From Ornithodoros turicata (lineage: Eukaryota > Arthropoda > Arachnida > Ixodida > Argasidae): a stretch of 64,000 bases of DNA. Below are positions 45,136 to 56,844 of the stretch, one piece after another (position 1 is the stretch's first letter; each line of letters starts with the position of its first letter). A program made the position numbers and the translations under genes. Location of the stretch: positions 26,538,790-26,602,789 of the forward strand of contig NC_088206.1 of assembly GCF_037126465.1 (NCBI RefSeq). Reading direction: 5' to 3'. The notes below the pieces were generated by a model. The model was not told the DNA's origin. It searched no databases and saw nothing but the letters and a program-made list of their open reading frames with translations.

Positions 45136-46059
45136 AAAACAAAAACGACCCTAAGCTTCACTTCTCTACAGGTTTTCTTGATCATTCAAATTGTTTTTCC
45201 CTCAAATGAGCTTCTCTGCACAGCAACAACTATCGATGCTTTCTCGATCATGTGCTTCTTCCTGTTTAACTTTTTTTTATTTCGAACGCGTGCGGGCTTC
45301 GCTGCTTAGCATCACGATGAGTTTTTTGCGCTCTGCTTAATACACACTGAAATGTTTCTTTTTGTTCTGGGGACGATGGAGTGCACTATCTGTGACAAAA
45401 TTTGTTGTTGAGCTTTTAAGAATGGACGCGCTTCACTCCATAGCATCATTTGTGGATTTTCTTTGCTATTCTGCTTGATAAACATTGGAATAAATGTTTA
45501 TGTTGAAGTGCAAAGCACACTATAAGAAAAACGATCCAAGGGGTAGGCTTCACCTAGCGCATGCCTGCAACCAGGTGAAGCCAACTTTACTCGTGTTCTA
45601 TATAGGTGGATAGAGTGTGTTTTGAGATGGTGTACATCGTACCGTGAACGCGTTTTTTTAATTTCCCGTCAGCACCACGAAGTGGCTATGAGCAGTGTAA
45701 ACAGCAGGAGGTGGCGGCATGTTAATGTAAGCTGTTTTATTTGCGTTTTGCATAGTTCAGCAGCGAATTAGCCTTCCAACGCTGGCTCTCCAGCTAGAAG
45801 TACGAACCAATAAGCAGTTGGGTAGAACTGAGTGACCAATGCAGTCACTTCTTCACGCTCACGTCGGGGCTCTTTTCAGCGAAACACGATCGGCGCGCGC
45901 CAGCCTCATGATGACCGGATGCCCAAGAGATGACCGGATAGAATTATGGACCAGTGATCTCTCTGATGCAGCTGAACCAACCCATGCTCTACGATGCTGC
46001 TGGACCAGGAGGCTGTTGTACCAAATAAAGGTTGAAATCAACAATTGTCGTGTCTTGTC
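45136..46059. other. Diverged monomers, no recognised gene
   Basis: Phrases of the type GCTTCRCTSCATAGCATCA, then TTTGC-ATTCTGCTTGAT, then GTGCAAAGCACACT recur at about 45,054, 45,295 and 45,430, so the first half is a decayed tandem derivative of the neighbouring repeat. 45,840-46,055 has an AATAAAGGTTGAAATCAAC segment that may be a terminal or polyadenylation region of an unknown element. Confidence 0.45.
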
Positions 46060-46815
46060 TGAAACTTAGGCTTAGGAGCGACAAATACAGGCTAGCCAAT
46101 CACTGTTCAGTAGGCTTAGAATGGACCAATCAGTGTGAAGGGCCAATCATTAGGCTTAGCGTGGACCGGCTTAGAAGTCTAGAAAATGGTGAGAGTGATC
46201 GGTATGCTTAGAATGGACCAACCAGCATGAAGTGGGCGGAGCTAGTAAAGAGTTGCGCCATCTGTTGGCACTCCAACGAGGTAAGTTTGGACATCTGAGA
46301 TAGAGCCGCAGTGGAACCGCTGCCGATGGCACCATCTGGAGGCCGCTAGTGCAAGCTATGTTCAGCAGGCTTAGTCGGCTTTTAAGTGGGCTTAGACCGG
46401 GCCAGCGAGGGCCAATCGGTAGGCTTAGATTGGGGACGGCCAATCAGAGGGCTTAGAAGACTGGAAAATGTGGAGAGTGATGAGTAGGCGTGGAATTGAC
46501 CAATCTGTGGAACCGGTTAATTATCATAAAGGGGCGGAGCTGTGCTCAGCGATCATCATGCACCAATCAGTGTGAAGTGGGCGGAGCCAAGTAATTAGCA
46601 TAAAGGAGCGGAGCTACGGTCAACCAATCAACGATCAGTAGGCTTAGCATGGGCCAATCAACGTGAAGTGGGCGGAGCTCATGGCGACCAATCAGATGGC
46701 TTAGAATTGGCTTGTGTTGGATTAGAACTGGATTTTGGATTAGAATTTGATTAGAATATGCTTCTCTAGGATTAGAGAAAACTCTTGGCTATAGGACATA
46801 TAATTATACTACTCT
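46060..46815 (-). repeat. Degenerate ~95-bp tandem repeat, copy 2 (inverted)
   Basis: Reverse complement of 3,755-4,180, but longer. Several monomers with CAGTAGGCTTAG and CCAATCA occur. The outer edge (ACTCTTGGCTATAGGACATA) corresponds exactly to the edge of copy 1 at about 3,770. Confidence 0.75.
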
Positions 46816-46921
46816 TACCGCAGTTTCTTTCGGCGTATAGATGGTTAGATGAGGAAGCAGCCTAAACACTTGCAGACCCAAGCGACGTCTTCCGGTTTAT
46901 GCCTGGCTCTTCATTGTTGCA

Positions 46922-47158
46922 CACTGTTAAAACAGAACTTCACCACATAGCACGCTCCTAGCCAACCATCATACCGAATGATATCATTATGTGTCATGAT
47001 TTGCTCAAAACAGGGGGGAGGCGCCTATCTGGGACAAGATAATCTGTCCCAGATAGGCGCCTCCTCCCATATTCAACAAGTCAATGCACAGAATGATATA
47101 ATTATGAATGATGGTTGGCTAGGAGCGTGCTATGTGGTGAAGTTCTGTTTTAACAGTG
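46922..47158. mobile_element. 237-bp palindromic MITE
   Basis: The ends CACTGTTAAAACAGAACTTC and complement extend for about 50 bases. The centre has a second perfect hairpin (GGCGCCTATCTGGGAC and complement, about 47,020-47,070). No target duplication was found. The arms carry the TTCACCACATAGCAC motif shared with other repeats in this window. Confidence 0.75.
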
Positions 47159-48959
47159 TAGAGACACCAGGTACTTTACACATGCCTCAGGCTGTCAATG
47201 GGTGTGTGTGGATACTGTAAAACAGTAATGTTTTATCAATCCACAGTCAGGTCGCATCCATGAGACATAAACACACGAAATTCAAGCAAAATTGACGGTC
47301 ATGCAAAAACCAAGGAACTTTGAAGTCAGACGTGAAAAGGTAACTGCTTTCCTTTATATGAAAGACAACTGTAGCTGAGCCAAAAGCTTATCTACTAGCA
47401 GGCTGCTGATAGTTTATAGAATAGGCCACCGTCGCTTTCATCATGCCCAATGCAAGATATGACAAGGATCTATAAAATAGTACTGGAATCAAAGAGATGT
47501 GAAGAAATATACCTGCATTTTGCAATATGCAACATCTGAAATAACTGCGCTACGTACTGTTTGAACGTACGCCAAAGTACATATCACACACACACACAAT
47601 CACACACAGTTCGTATGAGTTCGTCAGTGATACGCACCAGACTCTGCAGGTAAAGAAAACAATAACTGTTTACTCAGATACTAAGCTGTTATTGCAGCAC
47701 ACCTCTACCACATGTGATTGCTGAAAAAACAACAATGCACAAACCTTAAGTGAGGCAAAAGGAAGAACGAATTCACCTGAATTTCAAAGCCGTAGAACAA
47801 AGGAGCGCTACATCTTGCACACCACGGCATTCGCTGTTATGCTCAACGTACTTGTTCACCATATTGGCCACTACTGCCTCGATGCTCCAGAGATTCCAGT
47901 GCAAAATGCGCATGATGCTGAAGTTCCTGAAAGACCAAAGAACATTTTGATTCAAAAAATGAAATTGTCACTTATTCTGAGAATGCTGGAAATAGCTGCT
48001 ATTGCCACAAGAAATCTTCATTATAATGTAAAGGAATGTCATTGTTGTGATATTCGTAGTATATCCACAGAATATTCACTGGGGGATATTTGTGACGTCT
48101 TATGATGGATATAGAGCGGACGTTGTGAGGATACACGTGACATCCGTGACGTGTGAGACCATTTGGGAGGTCTGTGGGATATTGATGGTGTAACAGGGGA
48201 TAGTGTGCTCCTTCACCCTCTCACCGTGGGGTGAAGGAAAGACGCGTCTCCGAAGATGCGCAATGAACAAAATAATTAAAAAATGGTGTTCATTCACGAA
48301 TTTTTTGCGGGCGATCTATCGAACGGATTTTTGTTCTGGAAACGGTAACGATATCAGGGGGCCGAAGGAACCGGATGTTCTCATTGGGACGACCTTGTAT
48401 CTTTTATAATTAAAACGTTAATTAACGGTTTTTAGGTAATTAGTCATTCGACGGTTGAGCAACAGATGGCCAAGATCGTCCGCCGGCCCAGAGATGCTAA
48501 AAGTGAGAACAGGATGACTATAGCCCTTATAGTTTTTTTAAATGAAAAATTTGTATAAAAAAAAGACATCCTGTAGGGTAACGGGTCCTATATGTTGAGT
48601 GACCAACCCCCATCCCCTCCCCCCAAACCGAGTTTCATATGTGATACCAGATGTGGCTAAAGCACATGACAAGTGGTCGTGAAAAAAATTAGTTACCATG
48701 AGTGAACTTTTTAATGTCAAAAGAACTCTTAGACGGCATAATACCATATACCCCTTTTGTAACTATCTTTCTGAAATATTCTGTATGAGTTATCCAAGAT
48801 TAATGCGAATCCAACTCCAAGGAACTTAGCACAATCAACCTTTTTCTGTTTCTGCCCTCTCAATCAGCCCTATCAGCTATAACATGTGCATGATATTCGG
48901 TTTAGGATGAAAAAGCACGTTCCACGACTTATCGAGGTTTGGTCATCAGTCTTGGCTTT
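47159..48959. other. No recognised gene
   Basis: A (CA)n tract is at 47,587. Open frames at 47,750-48,105 include YILHTTAFAVMLNVLVHH, faintly like a DDE_Tnp_4 tail, but too weak to call. Nothing else is supportable. Confidence 0.35.
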
Positions 48960-49300
48960 ATTAAGTAGATCATTGATGAAATTATTTTCTACGGAAATGT
49001 ATCATCAGCATAAAGAGCAAATTGTACTGATAAAAGTTTAGGTACTTCGTTTATATGTGTTAGAAACAGGAAAGGTCCAAGTATTGATCCTTATGGCACT
49101 CCGCAAGATATGCATACTGCTCTGATGAATGACGTATGGACCGAGTGATACATATGCTCTTTTCTATCAGGGAAGTAACTAGTAAAGTACAACCGCAGAA
49201 CTTCGTAAAGCTCAAGTAAACTAGTGTATCATGATTTTGTGATCTGCAAGGTCAAAAGCTTTGGATAAATCAAGAAGAATGCCTAATGTCAAAGGCTTAT
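48960..49300 (-). pseudogene. LINE reverse-transcriptase remnant, catalytic half
   Basis: The minus-strand translation gives DLSKAFDLADHKI (first catalytic Asp), then [20 protein letters not shown] (the VPQGS.LGP block with one stop), then ALYADDTF (the YADD catalytic box). The order and spacing are those of CR1/Jockey-group RT. Multiple stops and frame changes show an old dead copy. The complementary N-terminal half at 34.5 kb may belong to the same family, but the overlap is too short to prove it. Confidence 0.72.
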
Positions 49301-51102
49301 TGTTTATAGTTGCCTTTATCTTTTCTAAACTTAGTGCAGTTGACTTTCGTTTCATAAACCCGAGCTACAAAGTTGACAGCAGTGTCTTATTAAGGCAAAA
49401 CGAATTTTCAAACTCGTCAGAATTACTTTTTCTGATATTTTACCGAAAATAACTAACACGTAGGACGGTAATTACTGACAGAAAGCATCGGTATAATACC
49501 GAAATTGGAGTTGGTAACGATAACGGAAACGCATACCACGGTCCTCCATTACCGGTAACAGAAACGGACACGAAAATTATCGTCCGGTATTGAATTTGGG
49601 TAATGGCTATTCCTGTTGTGCGACGACACTTGAGTGACTTTTCTGTTTCTTTTTTTTTTTTTTTTTGATGGCTCCATTCGCTGTAATGCTCCAAATACGA
49701 CACGAGAGCATGGAAACAAAGCACAACATTGGGTCTCCAGGATGCATACCTCGCTTACCTACTCATCCCAGTCCTCATAGCTCCATGATATCAACACATC
49801 AGACTTACACAACATAGACTCCACGCACTCTACTCCACCATAGCACGAGGATGAAAGCTTACGATTTTTATTTATTTACTTTCTTTACTTTTTTTATTTC
49901 ACCGTGGCTATGGCAGTATTGTTTACTACTCAGAGCGCCCGCCTATGAATGCGACATTGGATGAAGGTCACGCCCATCTTGAGTTGTTGGGCTCAGAGTG
50001 ACTGAAGGCAGAAGTCTGACTGAAGAGATGTTCCTACACTTTTTTTAAATCTTGCAAGATGTACGCATCCCAACGACGTAAAATTACTTGTGTAATGCGT
50101 ACGCGTGACACCGAAGCAGCACTTAGGCAAAACAGGATGCTGACAGAGCCGGACGGGCTGTCCTCCCGCAGTTCTGTAACAGGCGTTCCATTACCGGAAA
50201 CAGTAACGGAAGCGTAACGGAAACGCGATTAAAAGGCTGGTATCGGAAACGGATAACGGAAACGAAAATACGTCCGTTACCCTTCCCTGCTCTGGAGAGC
50301 AACCATCGGAGAAAATAAGATCGATTAAACGGAATTGATATAGTAAGTGACAAAAAATGTTTTTGGTACATTCATCGGTATACCCGCATGTTCCAAAATG
50401 ACCGACTCAGCTACTTGTATGACCGAGCATGCGAAGGTCGTGAAGTTGGCCTAGAAAATTTATTAAACTAATCTGCGATTTTCTCCTTGCACGTGGTAAA
50501 GATCCTCATCCATCCTCATCCTCTATCCTTCAACCTCACTTTTTATATTGCGCCTATTCAATGCACGATTAATGGCATCCCACATTTAGCTCGCGCCATA
50601 TAGGCGATTATGTTAATGTGAACACTTCGCTGATGGGAGGAGGGACCTGAGAACATTAAAACGTTCGCCTAACACCAGGGTTGTTAAATAAGCGAGCAAG
50701 CGTATCTGAATACCTGTACCTAGATACTTTTTGTGTATCTTGAGGAAAATATTAGATGCATTTTCATATGCGTATTTGTACCTGTAACTAAGTAACCTTT
50801 TCCAGTGATCTGTGTGTTTTTTTTTTGTGTGTGTGTGTTTTTCGAGTGCTGTTTTAAAAGGTGGGCGACTGGTCGAGAACACAAAATTGACTAATATCAT
50901 GTGGAAATCAAACTACCGGGATAGGGTTAGAGTGGTCGTTCATGTGTACATAACGGACCTACTCGTATACCAACTATAGACAATGCACTCGTATTGCGAA
51001 TAAAACTTTTTTTCATGATTTCTTACTGACATGTGTGTGGAATCCTTAAAAGAATTGATTTATTCCTTTACAACCAAGAAATGACCTTGAACAGGTACCA
51101 GA
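49301..51102. other. Possible hAT MITE ends; no gene
   Basis: 49,490-50,290 is rich in GATAACGGAAACG-type repeats and ends CCGTTACCCTTCCCTG at 50,292, the complement of a CAGGG-type hAT terminus. No left end or 8-bp duplication was found. Another lone CAGGGTTGTTAAATAAGC starts at about 50,681. A long poly-T is at about 49,650. No coding region was recognised. Confidence 0.35.
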
Positions 51103-51432
51103 ATGTCACATAAGAAAGCTTCTGTCAGAAGTGTCACGATTGACAGCTTTGCAGTTTCAGCAAGTTGTGTAATTGTAAAAGAAATTCCTGAAAATGACTT
51201 GCCGGTATTTTCAGAGATCTTAGGAATATATGTTGTAAATTATCATATTCTTTTCGTTACCCTGTGTTTAACCACCGTTGAATACGATTGCCACTTGCAT
51301 GTCCATGTGGTAACCACCACTCAGGAATCCACTGTTTTGGAAAATTCTAAAAGCGTTTCACCTGACGTGCTGAACCTGCACAAACTCCCGGATGGCAGGC
51401 GCGTTATCAAGCCATGTCATACGCTTCTGTAG
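51103..51432 (+). CDS. Hypothetical ORF, possibly repeat-borne protein tail
   Basis: A 109-codon frame begins MSHKKASVRSVTIDSFAVSA. The part IPENDLPVFSEILGIYVVNY...EYDCHLHVHVV is reminiscent of the C-terminal tails of uncharacterised proteins that occur in many copies in arthropod and fish genomes (short beta-rich tail, then LHKLPDGRRVIKP). No catalytic residue or membrane segment is seen. The upstream exons expected for such proteins are not apparent. The start is not certain and it may be an internal exon. Confidence 0.35.
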   Translation: MSHKKASVRSVTIDSFAVSASCVIVKEIPENDLPVFSEILGIYVVNYHILFVTLCLTTVEYDCHLHVHVVTTTQESTVLENSKSVSPDVLNLHKLPDGRRVIKPCHTLL

Positions 51433-51809
51433 TGTGCCTTACTTATGTCAGTTCATGAGAGCTCTCTCTGATTGCCTATGTTATTAACTGATGTCAAGCT
51501 CTCCTTAGTGTGCCTAAATTAATCCACGCCTGGCTGTTCATCATGCCATGTGTTTATTATTTCGTCATGTCGTGCGTTCTTCTAGTGTTCTAAGTAATTT
51601 TAAGTAATGTGAAAAACCTGCCCACTTCATCGTCAAAAAAAAAAAAAGTTACCGCTGCGCCAATAAAACACCAATCATCGTCAAAATATAATTGTTGTTG
51701 TTCTTATGTAATGCGCTCCTTTATAATGTTTCCCGGTCATGTCTGCAGTATTCGATCTCCTTTCAGTGAGCAAAGTAAACGTATGTTCGAGATTCAAACA
51801 CACCCTAGA

Positions 51810-54800
51810 TAAGATAAGATAAGATAAGTTAACTGGATTGTGATGTATTGGAGCTAGGTGGCTGCCGTAAGGGCGCCTGCAGCTCCAGTTCTTACGCGTT
51901 AAATTATAATAATTGGGAGTGATGGAATTTAGAAGAGGTCTTTTATACCGCTGTCTTTTAAGAAAACGCAGAGCGCTTTCAGTGCTTTGGATTGTTGGTG
52001 CCTTGTGGGCCATCTTCCGGTAATCTTGCAAAAGGAGAAAGGCCTGTTGTCCAGTGCCGCTAGAGTCTGTTGGAGTTTAAGTCTGGCTTGGCTATATTCT
52101 GGGCAGTGCATGATTATGTGGTGTGTATCCTCTGGGACTTTGCATCGTTTGCAAAGGTCTGAGTCGCAGAGCCTTAGCTGGCGCCTTGTAGTTCCTGTGT
52201 ACAGCGCTCCAAGTCGTGTGCGATGTATGGCTGTTTTGACTGATCGTTCAATTCCATTTGGAATTATGCTGTCTGCTTCAGGGTCGATGAATGCAAGGTA
52301 GTCCTTTGGTCTCATTGATTGTTTCCAAATTGTGCGCGATCTTCTTTCTGTACTTTTACGAAGAAGGCTCTTGGCATCTGACTTTGTAAAGGGGATTGCA
52401 GATATCCTACTTTTGCTAAGGGCTTCCTTTGCAGCTCTGTCTGCGCATTCATTTCCGGAGATGTCGCAGTGAGACGGTATCCATTGGAGTGATATATTGT
52501 GTCCTAAGGCTTCGGCTTCGCTGTGCGCCTTCATGATGTTGTAGACAATACGGTCTTGTGGGTCCTGCTTTTGGATGGAGTAGAGGGCCGCTCTGGAGTC
52601 GGAGCACACTACCCATGTCCCGGCTTGGGATTTTCTGATGTGGCGTAGAGCTTTCAAAATTGCATGTTGCTCTGCTGCTGTGGATGTTGTCTTGTGGGAC
52701 AACCTGTACGCTTTTGTTATGCCGTCGGTTACGAAAGCACTGGATGATCTGTTTTTCGATGTGGAACCGTCGGTATACACCTGCATTGCTACCGGGTAGT
52801 TTTCTTCAATATGTGCCATGGCTAGTGCTTTTAGGGCCACTTGTGGTGTTTCGTTTTTCTTGTCAATCCCTGGTACTTCAGTGGAGATCTTTGGTGGGAG
52901 TAGGAGCCAGGGGGCCGTGTCCTGATAGTGTCTTTTTGCACGATGCTTAGGAAGGATGCGGTCAATGTATCGGATGGCCTTATAGATGCTACATTTGGTG
53001 CGTTGCTTTATCTTGTCGATGAGGGGGTGCCCGTAGTGTCTTGTGAGGAGACGGATAAGGTGCCGCTCAGTTTCTTGTTTGCGAAGGGTTTGGATGGGTG
53101 GCTCTCTTCCTTCGGCAAGTACTATATCCGTTCTGACAGTTCTAGGAAGTCCCAGGCAGATGCGTAGACTGCGACTTAGGATACGTTGCAGTCTGTTATC
53201 CTGAGACGGAGAGAGGTTTTGAAGACAAGGGATGCTGTAGGCTATTGTTTGCCTGATGAGGCCACGGTGCATTGCTTGAAGAGCCTTGTTGTTACCCCAT
53301 CGGTATCCGCCAAGGATTTTCATTATGTTTGTGTAGGTTCTTGTGGATTTTTCCAGGTGGTTAACTTGGTCACCCCATGTTGTATTCCTGTTGATGGTGA
53401 CTCCCAGGTATTTGTGCTTGGTGACTTGCCTTATTTCGGTTCCGGCCACTGTGAGTTTAAAGTTTCTCAGCCGTTTTCCTGTAAAGGGTAAGTAGACGGT
53501 TTTGCTGGTTGAGAGGTCCATGGCTCTTTCTTCAAGGAAGATGGCGATGGTTACTAGGGCATACTGAAGTGTGTTTTCTATCGCCTGTATCTGTCTTCCA
53601 CTGCTCCATATGCAGAGGTCGTCGGCATACATGGTATATTTTACTTTGGGTGGTAGTAAGCTGGCGAGCTCCGACATGAGCAGATTGAAGAGTGTCGGGC
53701 TGAGAACTGCTCCTTGCGGAACTCCTTGTACAAGTGTGACTGGGGGTGTACTCCCTTCGTTGGTGTCCATAAAGACCTTTCTGTCGGTGAGAAAGCTGGT
53801 GAGCCATGCGAATGTTTTTCCATTCAGCCCTGATTTTCTTACTGCTTGCAGTACGTGGGCATGGCTGACGGAGTCAAACGCTGATTTGATATCAAGGAAG
53901 ACTGCTACTGTGACGATGGACAAGGCTTTGTTATGCTGTACGGCCGTTACGAGGTCTGTGATGCAGTCTGTTGTACAGCGGGATGTTCTAAATCCGGCGA
54001 ATTCTTCGGGTAGGTAGTTTGTTTGCTCCAACCACCATTGCATTCGAGACAGAACCATTCGCTCCATGGTTTTGGCAATACAGCTTGTGAGGCTGATTGG
54101 TCTGTAGGAGGTAATTTCCTCCTTTGGCTTCTGGGGTTTTCTGACTGGAATTACGCGTGCCGTTTTCCATTCTTCTGGTACGATTCCTGTCCTCCAGCTC
54201 TTGTTGTAGATTTCGAGGAGGATCTTCATGGCTTTGGGTCCTATGTTTGCCAGGCACTTATAGGATATCCCGTCTGGACCTGGGGCTGTCTTTTTGTTAG
54301 AGGCTGCTTGGATAGCACGTTTAAGTTCATGGACTGTAAAGTCCATTTCCAGTTCTTTGGGCGCGGCTTTGCCTTGCATACTGTTGTCCACAATTGCTGA
54401 CCGTAGAGACTGGTGGTAAAGGGCACTTATGGAGGCCTCTGACGTCTTGTTTAGGGCTGCCAGGAAACTGTTGGCAATTTCTTTTTCTGTGCTGTTCGTT
54501 TTCAGAGAGATGGTGCGGAAGGGTGCTGTTTGGGAGGGGACACATTTGAGGCTTTTTACTATGGTCCACATCTTATTCGCGGTAGTTGTCGGGGACAAGT
54601 TGTTGCAGGTATCTGTCCAGCTCTTGATCGATAGTTTCTTCAGGTGTCGTTTTATTTTGGCTTTTGTAGCTTTGGCTTCGATCCAGCAGTTTATGTCCCC
54701 GTTTCTCCTGTATTTCCTCTCTGCGCGGCGGCGAATTGCTCGCAGCCGTTCATACTCTATGTCGATACTTGTATACGACTTTGGAACGTTGATCTGCTTG

Positions 54801-55094
54801 CTGGTTGCTTTTAGGTTATTTGCAATTTCCTGGGCAAATTCTTTCGACGTGTGTCCTTCATGGAGGGATGCTGTATTGTGCTGTCTGAAGTTTTTCCAGT
54901 TGTATATTCTTAAGGTTCTCCTGTGAGGCTTATATTCATCATAGGAGATGAGGATTGGTATATGGTCGCTTCCTCTTGTCTCAACGTCAACTGTCCAGCC
55001 TAGGTGCGACGCAATATCACGTGTGCATATGGTGAGGTCCAATGGAGAAGAATAGGTGGGTCCTTTCAAGTATGTTGGGGAGCCATCATTGAGC
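51810..55094 (-). mobile_element. 5'-truncated LINE with target-site duplication
   Basis: Minus-strand orientation. The 5' end (55,094) lies inside the endonuclease domain, so the copy is truncated by incomplete reverse transcription. The 3' end is a ~100-base UTR and a (TTATC)n tail of about four units at 51,810-51,829. The 13-base AACACACCCTAGA occurs at 51797-51809 and 55095-55107, the expected duplication. The single large ORF is unbroken. RNase H plus CCHC after RT, with a short-repeat tail, points to the I group (I/Nimb-like) rather than CR1 or RTE. Confidence 0.92.
51929..55094 (-). CDS. LINE ORF2: endonuclease end, RT, RNase H, CCHC
   Basis: About 1,050 codons open to the truncated 5' end. 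Residues 18-50 are the tail of an APE endonuclease (SSPLDLTI...RGSDHIPIL). The reverse transcriptase spans about 250-600, with SYRPISLTS, FLDIKSAFD (401-409), QGVPQGAVLSP and YADD at 491-494. RNase H spans about 770-890, with D777 (VYTDGS), E810, D834 (CSDSRAAL), H877 and D887 (SGNECADR), so the full acid set is kept. A CCHC knuckle follows (C983, C986, H994, C999). No internal stop is present, indicating a young copy. It lacks its promoter, ORF1 and most of the endonuclease, so it could not retrotranspose alone. Numbering counts from the first in-frame valine just outside the element. Confidence 0.92.
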
Positions 55095-55107
55095 AACACA
55101 CCCTAGA

Positions 55108-55283
55108 ATACACCCTGTATCACACCCTCACCGAGATTTTCCAGAAAATGGTGTAATACACCATTCTTACACCCTCAAGAGCTCTCAAACGAATTGTTGG
55201 GGTGCGCAAAGGGTGTATTGCTCCTGTGTACAGCCATTTTACACCTATTTTACACCTTTAGGGGTGTGAAAAGATTTAGAGTG
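55108..55283. mobile_element. Orphan inverted-repeat end (CACTCTAAATC type)
   Basis: The plus strand ends GGTGTGAAAAGATTTAGAGTG, so the complementary terminus starts CACTCTAAATCTTTTCACAC. It is preceded by repeated ACACC/GGTGT words. The style is similar to the ends of the 5.8-kb element at 19,494 (CACTCTGAG). The opposite end was not found left of the LINE. The LINE target AACACACCCTAGA belongs to this repeat-rich end. Confidence 0.4.
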
Positions 55284-55976
55284 CAATGGAATACGCCATA
55301 ACTTGTCGTTATCCCGTAACGCGCGTCAAATGTATCACTTCGCACGTGATTCGCCACGAGCTCCATCGCGAAGCCCAACGTTTATTTGAAATGACAGCCT
55401 ATCAAAACGGTTTTCACGTGCGGCCGCGTGGCGTTGGAGCGCGCCAGCTTTAAAAAGAACGATAACGCTCGCTATGGGCGAGTTCAAGATTGAGGCCCTG
55501 GAAGCCCATGCTACGAAGCTATTAATTATATCAATAACTCGACAAAACTCATCGATAACTTGTATATTCGCACGTGAAAAAGGCCAGCTTCCTTTTTGTA
55601 AATATTCTCCGATGAATTGTGATCAAGCGATTGTCTGTGTAAAAATTTAATCAGTAAAAGTGTTTTGTAGCACACTTTAAAAAATAAAAATAAAAACATC
55701 CCCAAGGTCAGCCACGTTGGCTGTTATAACGCCAGTCATCGCCCAGTGCTGATCGAGAGTAGCTAATTATGATCGAGTAAAGATGCGTTGCCTTCTCCAT
55801 ATACCTCGTTGGGATCGTAATCATCTGCTTAAAACCACAACGTGAAACGCTTTCTAGTATCACACCACATCAATACATCAATATTTATTTATTTATCACC
55901 AGCGAATGAAACATTTCGATTTTCTAGCGAACACATCGTGTAAAACAGCTTCCAATGTACACACACACTCAATATA
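55284..55976. other. No recognised gene
   Basis: AT-rich intergenic sequence with short poly-A/T tracts. A (TTTA)n stretch is near 55,885. No motif was recognised. Confidence 0.4.
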
Positions 55977-56842
55977 CAGGGTGTCCCAGAAAACGTGTCA
56001 TTGAATCATAATAAAAGAACTACGCCACCAATCATGCGGTCAGCAGCATTTGTTCTTATTAGGGTTTTACCACCTCCTAATGTGAATGTCATGTACTCCA
56101 AGTTTAATTATGTAAATATTTGCGAACTGAATTCGGAAATTTGCCAAGTAAAGGTCACTTTTTTACCCCACCAATATGAAGAGCGTGCCGAATTCACTCA
56201 AATTCATGATAATTGACAGTGATATTCACGAGCTATCCCATCGGAAAAAATAGCCGAATATCATGCTTTTCGGAGCACTGGACCATAGCGCGCGATGACT
56301 TTTTGAGCGCAATCGCTCTCAGTGCGACGAAAGGAGGTTCCGAAGCCAGCCCACAGAGTGATAGTAGAAAAAGTAACAGTTCCTAAAATTGGGAGAGGGA
56401 AAGCATTATCCCAGCGAAAGTCGGACGTGATAAGCCGTGCCTTTCTTATCTCTTATCTCTTTATTCTTATCTCTTTCTGCGGTGTCGGGGAGGGCTGGGT
56501 TTCCAACCTCCTTTCGTCGGACTGACAAAGATTGCGCTGAAAAATTCATCGTGCGCTATATCCTGTGCGACCTCCGTAGAGCATGATTTTCGGCTATTTT
56601 TTCCGATGGGATAGCTCCTGAATATTCCTGCTCTTCACATTGGTGGGGTAAAAAAGTGACCTTTACTAGGCAAATTTCCGACTTAAGCTGGCAAAAATTT
56701 ACATAATTAAACTTACGTTACACGACATTCACATGAGGTGGTGGCAAAAAGCCAGTAAGAACAAATGCCATTGACCGCATGGCTCTAGGTGGTGTAGTTT
56801 TTTTTAATTATAATTCAATGACACGTTTTCTGGGACACCCTG
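55977..56842. mobile_element. mariner-type foldback MITE 1 (866 bp)
   Basis: It starts CAGGGTGTCCCAGAAAACGT and ends with the complement. Arms of about 240 bases pair, with indels. TA flanks are at 55975-55976 and 56843-56844. No transposase. The TACAGGGTGTCC end is common among mariner-like elements of arthropods. Its loop contains further palindromic blocks, CGAAAGGAGGTT and AACCTCCTTTCG. Confidence 0.85.
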
Positions 56843-56844
56843 TA

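Noticed and set aside
45640..46056. Solo LTR of a gypsy-type element
   Set aside because: An AATAAA signal is present, but no TG...CA borders, duplication, primer-binding site or polypurine tract could be recognised.
47815..48105. Another Harbinger transposase tail
   Set aside because: The resemblance to the last helix of DDE_Tnp_4 is limited to a few hydrophobic positions and no other block of the domain is nearby.
49490..50292. Complete hAT MITE
   Set aside because: Only the right CAGGG-type end could be found. There is no left end and no 8-bp duplication.
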